Assembly: GCA_014871385.1 (NCBI GenBank)
Contig: CM026423.1
Coordinates: 18,899,690-18,963,689 of the forward strand
DNA from: Ceratodon purpureus
Lineage: Eukaryota; Streptophyta; Bryopsida; Pseudoditrichales; Ditrichaceae
Direction of reading: 5' to 3'
Length of the DNA stretch: 64,000 nucleotides
The position numbers and the translations under genes are program-made. How positions within the stretch are numbered: position 1 is the first letter of the stretch; every line of letters begins with the position of its first letter. Of the stretch, positions 34,270-44,431 are shown piece by piece. Under the pieces are notes generated by a model. It saw only the letters and a list, made by a program, of their open reading frames with translations, was not told where the DNA came from and ran no database searches.

Positions 34270-34588
34270 TTACGCAGACTTGCCATTCAGCCACAGATTT
34301 CTATACAACTTGTTGCTCGTATTAATTCCTCTGTTCAATATATCCAATAAGAGTGTGATTGAATAATGCATCCCTACAGTTACTACTTTCGACATGTTTG
34401 CCTTCCTAACTGCAAACAGATTCAAGTGCTTTGGCCATCTCGAAATTTCAAGCTGGGTAACAAAAAATCAGATGAAAGTGAGGCTCAGCTCGCAGCTGAT
34501 ATGTTTTATTTCTACAAACTATCAAGATGGACATGCTCTGTACAACAGAAAGTGCAGCACAATAACATTTAATATTTACAAACTTTTG

Positions 34589-34868
34589 CTACACTTTAAA
34601 ACCCAAACTCGCAAAATCTAGAACCGAGGCCGAATGGGGAAGAAGCAAGTCGGGTTTCCACAGACGCAAATCAAGCTCCATGGACGTGGTAGCCGAGTCC
34701 TCTGTCAGCACCCACACTTGGAGGAGTGCAATGTTGGAATGTAGGTTCACTTCCGTGGCCGCCACCCTCAGTCTCTCACCTTCCACGTACGCCCTCGATG
34801 TCTTCATTTGCCCCTCCCAAATCATTTCGCAGCTCTCTCGGCATGTAGGAATAGGTGCGAACAATATT
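34589..34868 (-). pseudogene. Coiled-coil gene copy, minus-strand arm of the foldback
   Basis: This matches the unknown coiled-coil gene at 39239-39751: CRESCEMIWEGQMKTSRAYV with ERLRVAATEVNLHSN. The frame then diverges and the C-terminal part is altered. The upstream part forms the left arm of a perfect-length inverted repeat with 34869-35016. Confidence 0.55.
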
Positions 34869-35016
34869 GCACCTATTCCTACCTGCCGAGAGAGCTGCAA
34901 AATGATTTGGGAGGGGCAAATGAAGACAGCAAGGGCGTACGTGGAAGGTGAGAGAGTGTGGGTGGCGGCCATAGAGGTGAACCTACAGTCCAACTTTGCA
35001 CTTCTCCAAGCTTGGG
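34711..35016. repeat. Inverted repeat, two 148 bp arms with a 10 bp loop
   Basis: Positions 34711-34858 are the reverse complement of 34869-35016 without gaps. By hand I count about 14 mismatches in 148 pairs, so about 90 percent identity. The loop is 34859-34868. Both arms are copies of the conserved part of the coiled-coil gene family at 39239-39751. A transcript through it would fold into one long hairpin. Confidence 0.9.
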
Positions 35017-35420
35017 AGAAAAAGCTAAGCATGCTTGGTTGGAACTTGAAAGGGTTGAAACTTGGTTGGCACGGACTTTAAAGGGTCTATTTCGTTCAAG
35101 ACGCGTTTTCAAGATGTGTGCCATGAGACGCGTTTTCAAGAAGACGCGTTTTCAAGATGTGTGCCATGAGACGCGTTTTCAAGAAGACGCGTTTTCAAGA
35201 TGTGTGCCATGAGACGCGTTTTCAAGAGGACGCGTTTTCAAAATGTGTGCCATGAGACGCGTTTTCAAGGGGTGTGCCATGGGATGCGTTTTCAAGAGGT
35301 GTGCCATGAGACGCGTTGAAACCAACAATCCATTCAAGAGGTGTGCTATGAAATGCGGGAGATGGTGAATGACTTTGAGAGGAAGGTTATTATAGCTAAA
35401 GATCTGTCACGGCATCCTTT
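34869..35420 (+). pseudogene. Coiled-coil gene copy, plus-strand arm, interrupted by a minisatellite
   Basis: The plus strand encodes TCRESCKMIWEGQMKTARAY with VNLQSNFALLQAWE, matching the same family, then stops. After the minisatellite at 35090-35330 the match resumes with REMVNDFERKVIIAKD (35355-35405), equivalent to REMVNDLEKKVGKAK in the gene at 39239-39751. This copy therefore once continued through the place where the minisatellite expanded. Confidence 0.55.
35090..35330. repeat. ACGCGTTTTCAAG minisatellite
   Basis: The phrase GACGCGTTTTCAAG occurs about nine times, alternating with ATGTGTGCCATGA. The basic unit is about 28 bp, with some copies preceded by an extra 16 bp. It contains many ACGCGT hexamers, which resemble the MCGCGT site of CAMTA calcium-responsive factors. 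There is no evidence of use as an enhancer. Confidence 0.85.
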
Positions 35421-36300
35421 TCCCCATTGATGATTGGAACAAAATGCTTGACGACTTATTTGGGACAAAATACTTGACAACTTATTTTTCACTTAGGTGA
35501 ATTTATAAATAAGTTTATGATTTGAAAATTTGTAGGATAGCTTGGATGAAATCTATGTAAAAAAAACTATGGATTAACATCTTCTTTTCAAGTAGAGAAT
35601 TATATAGCCAAATTCAACTCTTGGAAATTTGTAAAATCTCTTGGATAAAGTTCATTTGACGACATAGTTGTGACAAACTATATATTAGTTGGGAGGAGTA
35701 TTTGACATTCTATATGGTATAATTGTTTTTTTTTGTTTAAATATAAATACATGAAATTTGGAAGCTTTAGAGCTAATTTTGATGTAATGGGCTTCTAAAA
35801 TTTGGAATGTTTTACAATTACATGAATGTTAAATATTTTGGTTTTAAGTATGACATATTTGAGGATTTGAAATATAACAAACTTTAGCGTTTTTATCTTT
35901 ATAAGCCAAAAAGTTAAAAACAGACATTATATCACTAGTCAATATTGAGCTTATGAATATCAAATCCAAAATTTTGATTTACATCATTTTTCCTAATGAG
36001 TTTAGTAGATTTTTATCACCATTCTGTTTAAGATGAGCGTATTATTGGATGTGTGCTATGGCTTTTGAAATATTGCCTTGAGATATTGCCATTTTTTCTT
36101 CTTTTCACCATGATATTGCCACTTTTGCTTCTATATATTTTTAAAATTTTAACAATTTTAACAATTAAAATCCTTTATTTTATTTTTATAAAGGATTGTG
36201 CAGCAATTCAAACTAAATATTTAATTTTGAAGGAATCACCACTTAGGCACTTGTTAAAAGGAAAAATCTTTTCTTACTCATCATCATCAAATGGATGAAC
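35400..36300. repeat. Diverged AT-rich repeat related to 40260-41100
   Basis: Landmarks in the same order in both places are ATGCTTGAC.ACTTAT, TTTGAAAATTTGTA, CTTGGAT(G/A)AA, GGAAGCTTTAGA, CTTTTGAAAT and CACTTAGGCAC.TGTT. Identity is modest. It extends the duplicated block to the right in both copies, so the duplication originally covered more than 3 kb. No gene is seen. Confidence 0.5.
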
Positions 36301-37430
36301 AAGAAAGAAGCATCCTAAATTTTCAATAAAACCCACGTCCAACCTATAATTATTGCAAGGTGATTTCTTTTATATGCAAAAGATATTGCAAAGTTGCAAG
36401 CATTATAGGCATCTCTATCTTTTCAATTTTGCACTTATCATAGGTATAATCCTTTGTATTATGGAATATTTCGATGTTACTGTACTTGTTGATTTTGATA
36501 TTCACTTGACTAAAATTCAAGTGAGTCCTAATGAGTTTGATAAAGATTTAATTCCTTTATGCACCAAATGTAGTGGTAATAATTTGATATTTGGGGATAA
36601 TGAAGCTAATATAAGTGAACAAACCTTTACTTGCCTTTGTCTTTGACTATTTAATCACATCTCCATTTTCAAGAGCCATTGTAAGAGCTAATTTTTTGTT
36701 TGCAAACTTAGATTTTAATTTGTTTTCATCATTGAACTAAAGTAGCGATCAAACTTCTTCTATGGTGCACAAATTCAAATCCTTATATAAGGCACGTATG
36801 ATCTAAAAGTTTTGTACTAAATCAAAAAACAATATTGTATGTATCAACTTGTAGCTTCCAAGCAGACATTGGTTGAATTGAAAAATAATTAGTTTCAAAT
36901 AAACATCTAAGATTAATAACATTCTTCATTAAATTTATAAAAATAGAATTAATGTTTTTTTAAAAGAATGATAAGTTGAAGATATTAGGTCTTGGAAAAG
37001 TCATAAAAGAAATGAAATAAAGATCGTAAAGAAAAATGGTTTAAAATTAATAGATCATAGATGTTGACCCCTAATAAATTATACTATAAATGAGATAAAT
37101 AAAAAAGGATTATTTTAAAAAGTTAACCTTATAGTCTAGTATATACAAAAAGACCAAAAGAGTTATTTATTCAATTTACATAGTTATTAATGGAACAGAT
37201 TTTCATCTGGAAACTAAAAATTAATGGAATATAAAGTACCTTATATTTATAACAGTCCTAACAATAATTTACCTCCAAGATTTTTTTTGTTATAATAACT
37301 CATATTTGACCTTCTTAAAAATATAAATAAACTTAAACAGTATTTAGATACTAAAAGGAGTATTCGATGACCACAAAATATTGAACTTGAAAGCTAAAAA
37401 TTTGTTAATAAGTACCGTGATACCATAGCA
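36300..37430. other. AT-rich intergenic DNA
   Basis: A 97-codon frame at 36353-36646 has no recognisable motif. I see nothing else supported. Confidence 0.4.
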
Positions 37431-38289
37431 GGTTTGTTCATAAATAATTCCCAAAAAAAAACAAAAAAAAAAACAAATTATAAAGACAAAAAAACCAAAA
37501 AAAAAAAAAAAATTGTTTTTTTGTGATATTTTGTTATGTCTAAGTCACTTGAGATTATTTTTAGTGAATTCTTTGCAAAAAAAAATCAAGAAAATCAATT
37601 TTGGAGACCGAACCTTATATTTCAAAAAAAAAAGAATATTAAATTCGACAGAGAACGAACCAGCTGTGGTGTTACGGTAGTCATTCTCAAATTGAACCGC
37701 CTCCGGATCATTGATGAGCCAATTTGAACATGTAAGGTAGGATGTCTGGATTCCACCGATCTCGATAGAAGCACCCGTGAAGCATCTCATCATTCACATG
37801 ATCATAATGCTGGAATTCATCTACAGTAGCCAGGTCGACTACTCGATGCTGCAGAGCATTGCAAGGTCGGTGGGAGTGGGTGTTTCGAGCCAATCCTGGC
37901 AGTTGTGCTCGCATTCCCAGAAGCTGCAATAACCATCGCATCTGTGTCTTTATAATTGAACTGTCAACAAGCTGTTATCATTGTCAGTGCCGGTAAGGTT
38001 CGATGCCAACAGGTGACAAGGCCAAGAGATTGATAGTTACATTAAACCGCACCATATTAATTTCTGCACAATTTGGCCTACTACGTGTAAGTACTGGTGC
38101 TGCATGTGTGCGACCATGACCATTGCCATTTGTATGTTTATATACAGGTGGATTCTGACGTATAAAACCACTCTAACATATCATCTGAGCTGGAGTGAAA
38201 TCTTCTTGAGTCGCAAGCTGTTCGGAGGTTTTCGACCAAGGAGTTCTAAAGAAAGCAACCAAAACTTCTGATAAATAAATGCTCTACTT

Positions 38290-38430
38290 AGAAAGGGTGG
38301 TTCTGGATCTGCTTACAGAGTCATTCTCACAGCTGGATCGGGTATTGTGGTTGCTGTGAAGCGATTCAAGCAAGACTCTGAGCCCGTGAGAGACTTGTTC
38401 GCAGAACTTAGAAGTAACCACCATTGCTCA
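38290..38430 (+). pseudogene. Receptor-like kinase fragment, right copy
   Basis: This encodes RKGGSGSAYRVILTAG and IVVAVKRFKQDSEPVRDL, then continues about 60 codons without kinase similarity. It is the same fragment as 33676-33850. Subdomains I and II only; not a working kinase. Confidence 0.65.
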
Positions 38431-38599
38431 AATCTGACACCCAAACTTAGAATAGAGTCACGTGCTGAGTTGGTGTCAATTGGTAACGGTAAGAACTTAG
38501 TTTTGTCCAGCTTTCCAAGTGGAGCACAGTAACAATATGCGTCACTGCAATCCCAAGAGCCAGGGTGGAGGGGCTCGCTGCCCACCAATTCACTCAACC

Positions 38600-38870
38600 C
38601 TCTCTATCCCATGTTGAAGCCTGCATTTCAACAAATTTACCCTTCCCGTCACCGCCTACTTGGCGAGGTTTCAGACTTATACGTTCCTGCCAATGTCAAA
38701 CTTAAACCAAGTTACTCTTGCATCGTCACTCGAACCAGCATAACAAAGAGTATATGAAGGACGATCATTCAGTTCTTCTACCATCCACACTTCGACATTC
38801 CCTCCATCTCACTGCAATTCAAGTAAGAGCACTTGAAGTAGAAACCCAGTAGCATCACTCATATCCGCAT
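38600..38870 (-). pseudogene. Relic of a secreted protein, right copy
   Basis: This is a diverged nucleotide match to 34020-34269, with remnants GFLLQVLLLELQ and LCYAGSSDDARV in place of FLLLVLLLELQ and TYAGSNGNERV. Stops interrupt it. It has no recognised family. Confidence 0.45.
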
Positions 38871-39238
38871 ACTCGCCATTCAGCCACACTTATCTGTACA
38901 TCAGGTAGCTCGTAATAGTTGCTCTTTTGATATATAATAAGAGTCTGATTGAAAAAAGCATCGCTACTGTTGCTACTTTCGATACGTTCGCGTCCCTAAT
39001 TGCAAAGTAAGTAGTTCCGCCCTCTCGAATTTTCAAGCAGCGTAACACAGAAATCAGATCAAAGAGGGTCTCAGCCTCGAGCTTATGTATCATTATTATC
39101 TCTACAACATATCAAGATGGACAGGCTGCTCTGTACAACAAAAAGTGCAGCATAAATTTAACAAACATTCAGAAACTTTCGCTATTCACATATCAAATTT
39201 TCCACCAGAAACTTGACTCGAAATCACTGCAGATGTGA

Positions 39239-39720
39239 TCACCAAGCCCGAATGGGGAAGAAGCATGTCGGGTCTCCACAGACGCAAATCAGGCTAGACG
39301 TGATACCCGCCCCATTCATCATCTCGTGGAGGGCGTTCACATGGCTCTCGGTGTTGCTCTCCAACACCGTGAGCAGATCCTCCACCTTCTTCAGCCCAAG
39401 CTTTGCTTTACCAACCTTCTTCTCAAGGTCATTCACCATCTCCCGCGTGTTGAGCCACACCTGTTGATTGAATTCCTGGTTTTCACGAGCATCGTTCTCC
39501 ATCACGGAGTGCGCTTCCAACACCTCAATCAAACAGTCCAGATCCTCCAAAGGTTCTGCCATGGCCGACTCAAAGACCCACGCTTGGAATATTGCATTGT
39601 TGGACTTCAGGTTGGCCTCCATGGCTGCCACCCGCAATCTTTCAGCTTCTAGGTACGCCCTGGCTGTCTTCATGTGCCCCTCCCACATCTTTGCACAGGT
39701 TTCTCGGCAGGTAGCACCAG
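39239..39720 (-). CDS. Unrecognised coiled-coil protein, possibly intact
   Basis: The frame is open for about 170 codons on the minus strand. An ATG at about 39691 gives KMWEGHMKTARAYLEAERLR near its start; the frame extends a little upstream without ATG, so an upstream exon is possible. Two helical segments follow: AMAEPLEDLDCLIEVLEAHS and REMVNDLEKKVGKAKLGLKK with heptad-like leucines. The end has a CVCGDPTC cysteine motif and FPIRAW. This is the most complete member of a local family of three. It is conserved at protein level with the other two copies around CRE(T/S)C and AERLRVAA. I recognise no domain. Whether it is expressed is unknown. Confidence 0.4.
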
Positions 39721-39769
39721 GTGAATTCTTCGAAGACTTACCTGCATGCAAACATCATTCTTGGTGAAG

Positions 39770-40959
39770 CTAAGTTCCAACTTGACAATGTAGACATATC
39801 CATGACACATCACAATGCTGGAGACAGTCCTTAGCTACTACTTTCTAACTAAATTGTCTCACAATATGATCTACTAATACACTAGCAAAGAGCACCATGA
39901 TTCACTAAATTGTCCTCCATTGTGTCTATGTCTTTAGTGATTTAGAATAGATACCTTCCATTGAAATCCTCTTTGAAAATTGTGAGGAGCGACAATTGGA
40001 AAGCTATGGTGTATTCAAGTAAAAGAGATGGAGCAGAGAGAGTTTTGACAAGTCTCCTTGTATGAAAGTAGAAGATGATCGGGAAGAGCTTATTGTAGGT
40101 TGGAAGATGGATCTGTCGTTTTCTTGGCAGAGTATTGGGCTTTGCACGTAGTGAAGATGTGCCACATATTAGTGATAAAGTCTGTGTTGTTAGTTCAATT
40201 AGAAAATGAATGAGTGAGAGGTTTCAGGGTGTCTTGATCGAATCTTGCATTCAGATGCATTGGTGGAGCGGACTACTGACTTGGGATCTTTTTTTCATTA
40301 ATGAACAGGAGAATATGCTTGACATCCTATCTTCCAGTGAGGTGATTTTGTAAATACATGTAATATTTGAAAATTGTAAAAGATCTTGGATAAAGTCTAA
40401 CTAATGAGCAATTTGTTCCAAGCTATAGTTGGTAGGATCTTGTGACAATACATAAGGTGTATTTTCCATATTAGAACTTTTTAACACATAAACTTTGGAA
40501 ACTTTAGACTCTAGAGTTGACTTTGATGGAATGTGAACTTTGGAAACATGTCATGTATAAGAATTATATCAATGCCAATTTATATGGCTTTTGGATATGA
40601 CACATTTGAAGATTTGATTTAAGATACAAATTATAGGTTGAATTTTTTTGAGTCGAATTTGACATCATATCACAAGTCAATAATGTAAATAAATATCAAA
40701 ATCCAAAATTTAATATACAACAAGCTTTTATGAAGAGCATTTAGTGTATAATTACTTTGATAGATAATCATCATATTTCTAATCAACATCACTATTTTCT
40801 AGATCAAGAGCTACAACTTTTGAAATGTTACTTTGAGATACTCCGAGTTTTCATTTACTTTGTATCTTGCTCTCATATTATCTCCACTCAGGAACCTTCT
40901 TTACTTTCTTGTTCTTCAAAATGATGTTCTATGTTTATCAAAGTTTACAAGTCTTTCTT

Positions 40960-41031
<72 letters not shown>

Positions 41032-42600
41032 CCTTTGTTTCATTTTTGTTTTGGGTATTTTAGCAGCTCCTATTTTGTGTCCAACCTTAAGCACCCACAA
41101 CTTAGGCACATGTTGTTTAAATTATCATTCTTCTGTTATTGATAAGTTTCAAAAGATGAATGTTAATTATTTTGAATGAACCATTATCGTGCACTATGAA
41201 TAGAACAATTATAAGTTCATTTTAACTTGAAGAATGGAGAATTTTGTTTATATACTATAGGGCCTTCAAATAAAAAGTTAAGGTCTTTGAAGGTAATTTT
41301 TTTGGCAAGGGGCATTTCAAAAAAAGTTGGTAAGCATATCTAAAACAATTGAGATCTTTTCTACACGTGATTACTATGAATGCCTTTGAGAGTATGAAAA
41401 ATAATAAAGTAAAATCTTCTACATTGATAAAATTCACTCCAAAAACCTCGAAACATTTATAACATTTGTTTTGGGATATTATCTGACTTAGTGACAAGCC
41501 TTTGTTGCAATATGGACAATTTTCATAATGAACTTATCTTACCATAGGCTTGTAGATTTCTTTTGACAAATTTAAATGACATCAAATGAATAATTTGAAG
41601 TGAAAATCTCAACCATATGATTTAAGCAAGCATAGTTGTTTTCTAGAGGTTCAATGGAAAAGAACTGCAATAATCATAATTGTACTAAGAATTTGTAATT
41701 TCCTACTTTCACAAAGTTTTGTCAAAAATCACATTCAAAATAAGCATTGTAGATTCATTGTTTTGCTTACTTGAATTTTTGGAAGTAACTTGAATTTCCT
41801 CTTTGGAAGAAGTGAAGAGCAAGGATTGATAAGGTTGTTAGACTCTTCCTCCATTGTGGTTAATTTGCTGATGACAAACAAATTACCGACTCATTAGTGA
41901 GTGTGGTTTGACTATGTTCAAATTTCTTAGAATGACAAAACTTGACTAATGTAGAAGAATGTAACTCAAACAAAATTACAAGAAGAAGAGATGACAAAAA
42001 TCACATCTTAATAAGTTTGAATGAAATCATATAAGAGGCGCTTCACATTGTGGCCAAATCAAGAAGCCGGCTGTCTAAAATCCAAAGGGAACTTAGTCAA
42101 GAGTTCCAAATTTTTGGGTTTGAAAAATATATTAAAATAGTCTACTTCAAGCCTTTGGCTAGTCACAACTTGAAATATAATACAAGAGATACTCTCGTCG
42201 AAACTAAAAACCTCGTTTATTCAACAGAACTTTCATTCCAAAAGGATATATTAAAGATTTATAAGCCTTATGCGGCAAGTGCAAAAATTATTCTTTTCTC
42301 ACATTATAATATTAGTGATTATTTTTTTTAGTTTTTTGCATCTTCTTACTTCAAATATTTGTGTAGTAACATAAATTCATGATCATTACACAAGTTTTTA
42401 ATAATGCTACATCCCTTTATTACCTCCTAAAAATGGAGCTGGAGGGATTTCATACAAATATCATTTCCAATAAAAACACATTTTGGTTCAATTTTGAATC
42501 TAATTAAAACATTTAATTATAGTATAACACAAATTTTTGTGGCAATAGATATTTTCTAGTTAAAACATGTACGTTAATCGCATAAGATATAAGAATTATA
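39770..42600. other. AT-rich intergenic DNA with a long (AT)n tract
   Basis: The first 1.3 kb is the diverged repeat related to 35400-36300. An (AT)n tract of about 67 bp lies at 40963-41029. Beyond that I see only unrecognised short frames, such as 41255-41497 minus and 42050-42331 plus. Confidence 0.45.
40963..41029. repeat. (AT)n microsatellite, about 33 units
   Basis: This is an uninterrupted AT dinucleotide run, likely variable between individuals. Confidence 0.95.
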
Positions 42601-42609
42601 ATTAATAAT

Positions 42610-42710
42610 ATTTACGCTCTACGCTCCGCGGCTCGGCAGGTAGATGAGGCTCCACGGCTCGATTACCGTACGTAACGAGTTAAGCGAGCCGGAAACCGTT
42701 TCTGGAGTTA
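42610..42710. repeat. GC-rich short tandem duplication
   Basis: The phrase GCTC(C)(G/A)CGGCTCG occurs twice within 40 bp in an otherwise AT-rich region, upstream of the trihelix-like exon. It may be part of a promoter, but that is not supported by anything else. Confidence 0.3.
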
Positions 42711-43161
42711 CTGATTAAACCAGTTAGTTTGGTCCATACTATTTTGAATTCGAAATTGGGGGGTATTAGTTAGCGGGATGTTATGGCGGGGGAGTTGCAG
42801 CCCCTACGTGTCAGCAGCAGATTGTTTGGCTTCATGATTTGTTGTACACCGTGGATGTTTCATGATTTGTTTAGTACCATCAATGTTTGTGAGATGTAAA
42901 GTGATCGAGAAGCCCTGATTGCGCTGCTTCAAGCTCTTGAAGGTGTCTTGCATTTCTTAGGAGATTTGAATCCCTATGTGTGGAACCTCATAGAAATTTA
43001 CACGTATTTTTAGTGGTTTTGTTTATTGGCATGTTGAATGTCCAACTATCGAGATTTTAACATGACTGGTTTGTCATAAAATGCAGCTGTTTCCTATGCT
43101 GATCAAGAAGGCTGCAGATTAAATGTGAAGGTGGGAAGAAAGTGTGGATTGATGAAGGAGG

Positions 43162-43368
43162 ATGGCTGACCATACAGTGCGTCCTCCCAACACACTGGGC
43201 TACCGCTTGCTGGAGGATTCTCTACTTGATGAAAGAGATCATGGTCACAGCCACATAAGAAGCGAGAATGAGGTTGTGTTTGAGGATCGGACAAAGCCAG
43301 AAGATTTAAGAAAAAATACGGTCTACAAAAAAGGAAACTGGACAGCAGCTGAGATTCTCGTATTGCAG
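43162..43368 (+). CDS. Trihelix-like N-terminal exon, apparently without the rest
   Basis: An ATG at 43162 opens 69 codons: MADHTVRPPNTLGYRLLEDS, an acidic middle, then NTVYKKGNWTAAEILVLQ. The last part resembles the start of the first helix in plant trihelix (GT) DNA-binding domains (KGNWT..E..VL). A good donor, CAG/GTGTAC, follows at 43369. I find no further trihelix exon in the 1 kb before the PRP31 3' end, so this is either a truncated gene or one whose next exon is unrecognisable. The family call rests on about 15 residues. Confidence 0.4.
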
Positions 43369-43904
43369 GTGTACATTACATCATAAAATGCTTATGGTCA
43401 CTCTTCTTAATTGGACATATAAATTTGATTGGCATATGCCAAGGTTGTTCTTAAGAACAGACATAAAAAAGACACACAAGTTACAATGAGATTGAACTAT
43501 GTACTCAAGATATAGACACCATTCTAGGTAAAACTCTGAACACAACTGTAAGGATTAATGTGATCACTTTATGAGACAGAAGTTTCACTTTGACCTCCTA
43601 TAACATTTGCATCTTGTAAAACTCCAATTTCAAAACTTGAAAGGGCATTCTTTGTGATTCATTACAATCACTAACTAGATAAGACAATTCCCAATCCAAT
43701 CCAACAGTCTTGAGGGTATGTGGAGTTGGAATTGCCCTCAATAGGGCCAGATACCTATTTCCGAGAACTGTAACACGGACCATTTTGATTTGTAAGTGTT
43801 ATAACAGCTGGATGGGGATAATGGTTGGTGACTATCTTTAATACATAGTGATCACCAAGCTTTTATAACTTTGTGTGGTTGTCTAATGTGGATGCAATCT
43901 CTGC

Positions 43905-44035
43905 AATGTAGGTCAGGGGGAGAGGAGGGAGGCCAGGGAGAGAGGGGGGAGACCTGGGGGAGAGGAGGGAGGCCAGGGGGAGGCCAGGTGGAGAGGGGGA
44001 GGCCAGGTGGAGAGGGGGGAGGCCAGGTGGAGAGG
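43905..44035. repeat. G-rich minisatellite (GGGAGAGG/GGCCAGG)
   Basis: About six imperfect units combine GGGGGAGAGG and GAGGCCAGG. The plus strand is almost purely purine with many G-runs, so it could form G-quadruplexes or triplex DNA. It lies between the trihelix-like exon and the tail of PRP31. Confidence 0.8.
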
Positions 44036-44431
44036 CGCTGCTACGAATTGACAACCGTGGGTGTTGCTCAATGTGATTGATTAATAAAGATATAGAGAGC
44101 CTATCACAACTGGTGGCCAGACGAAACAATTCACAGAGGTCTTGATCATGACTGCAAACCCACACGTCTAACAGCTTCATTAACTCAAATCTCTGGTATC
44201 CAAAAAATTTAACCAAGTGTTATCACACATTCACCAGACTCTCGAGTTACACAAGCCATAAGTTCTCGACCACACTAAGCATGTATGTAACATGACAAAA
44301 TCCTCATGAAGATGATGAATTTCCTCATGACTTTGCTAAGCGGCCCAGTCCCATGCAGCAGGGTGACCCGGATGAAGCAAACATCCTGCGTAATGGTTAC
44401 ATCTTAAAAGGACTCGGTACCTACATCTCCA

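Larger units (their letters stand above)
33300..35420. repeat. Duplicated block, left copy
   Basis: This block shares five pieces with 37690-39770: a CATCGCATCTGTGTC spacer piece, the receptor-kinase fragment, a minus-strand secreted-protein relic, an AT-rich piece (34290-34620 with 38880-39240) and a coiled-coil gene copy. The order of the first pieces differs between the copies. A phrase GGTGTTGCGAGCAGAAGG occurs twice inside this copy (33310 and 34000), showing a further local rearrangement. Confidence 0.7.
37690..39770. repeat. Duplicated block, right copy
   Basis: This is the counterpart of 33300-35420. It keeps the kinase fragment (38290-38430), the secreted-protein relic (38600-38870) and the coiled-coil gene (39239-39751). 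The piece with CATCGCATCTGTGTC lies at 37935 and follows the piece with GATCTCGATAGAAGCACC at 37770, the reverse of the left copy's order. Confidence 0.7.

Noticed and set aside
40867-41179. Frames with long IYIYIY runs
   Set aside because: They are the (AT)n microsatellite read as protein.
41255-41497. Minus-strand frame that might be an integrase fragment
   Set aside because: No catalytic residues or aligned motif could be found; the similarity was too vague.
43871-44080. Glycine/arginine-rich frame with RPGG repeats
   Set aside because: It is the translation of the G-rich minisatellite and has no start or splice support.
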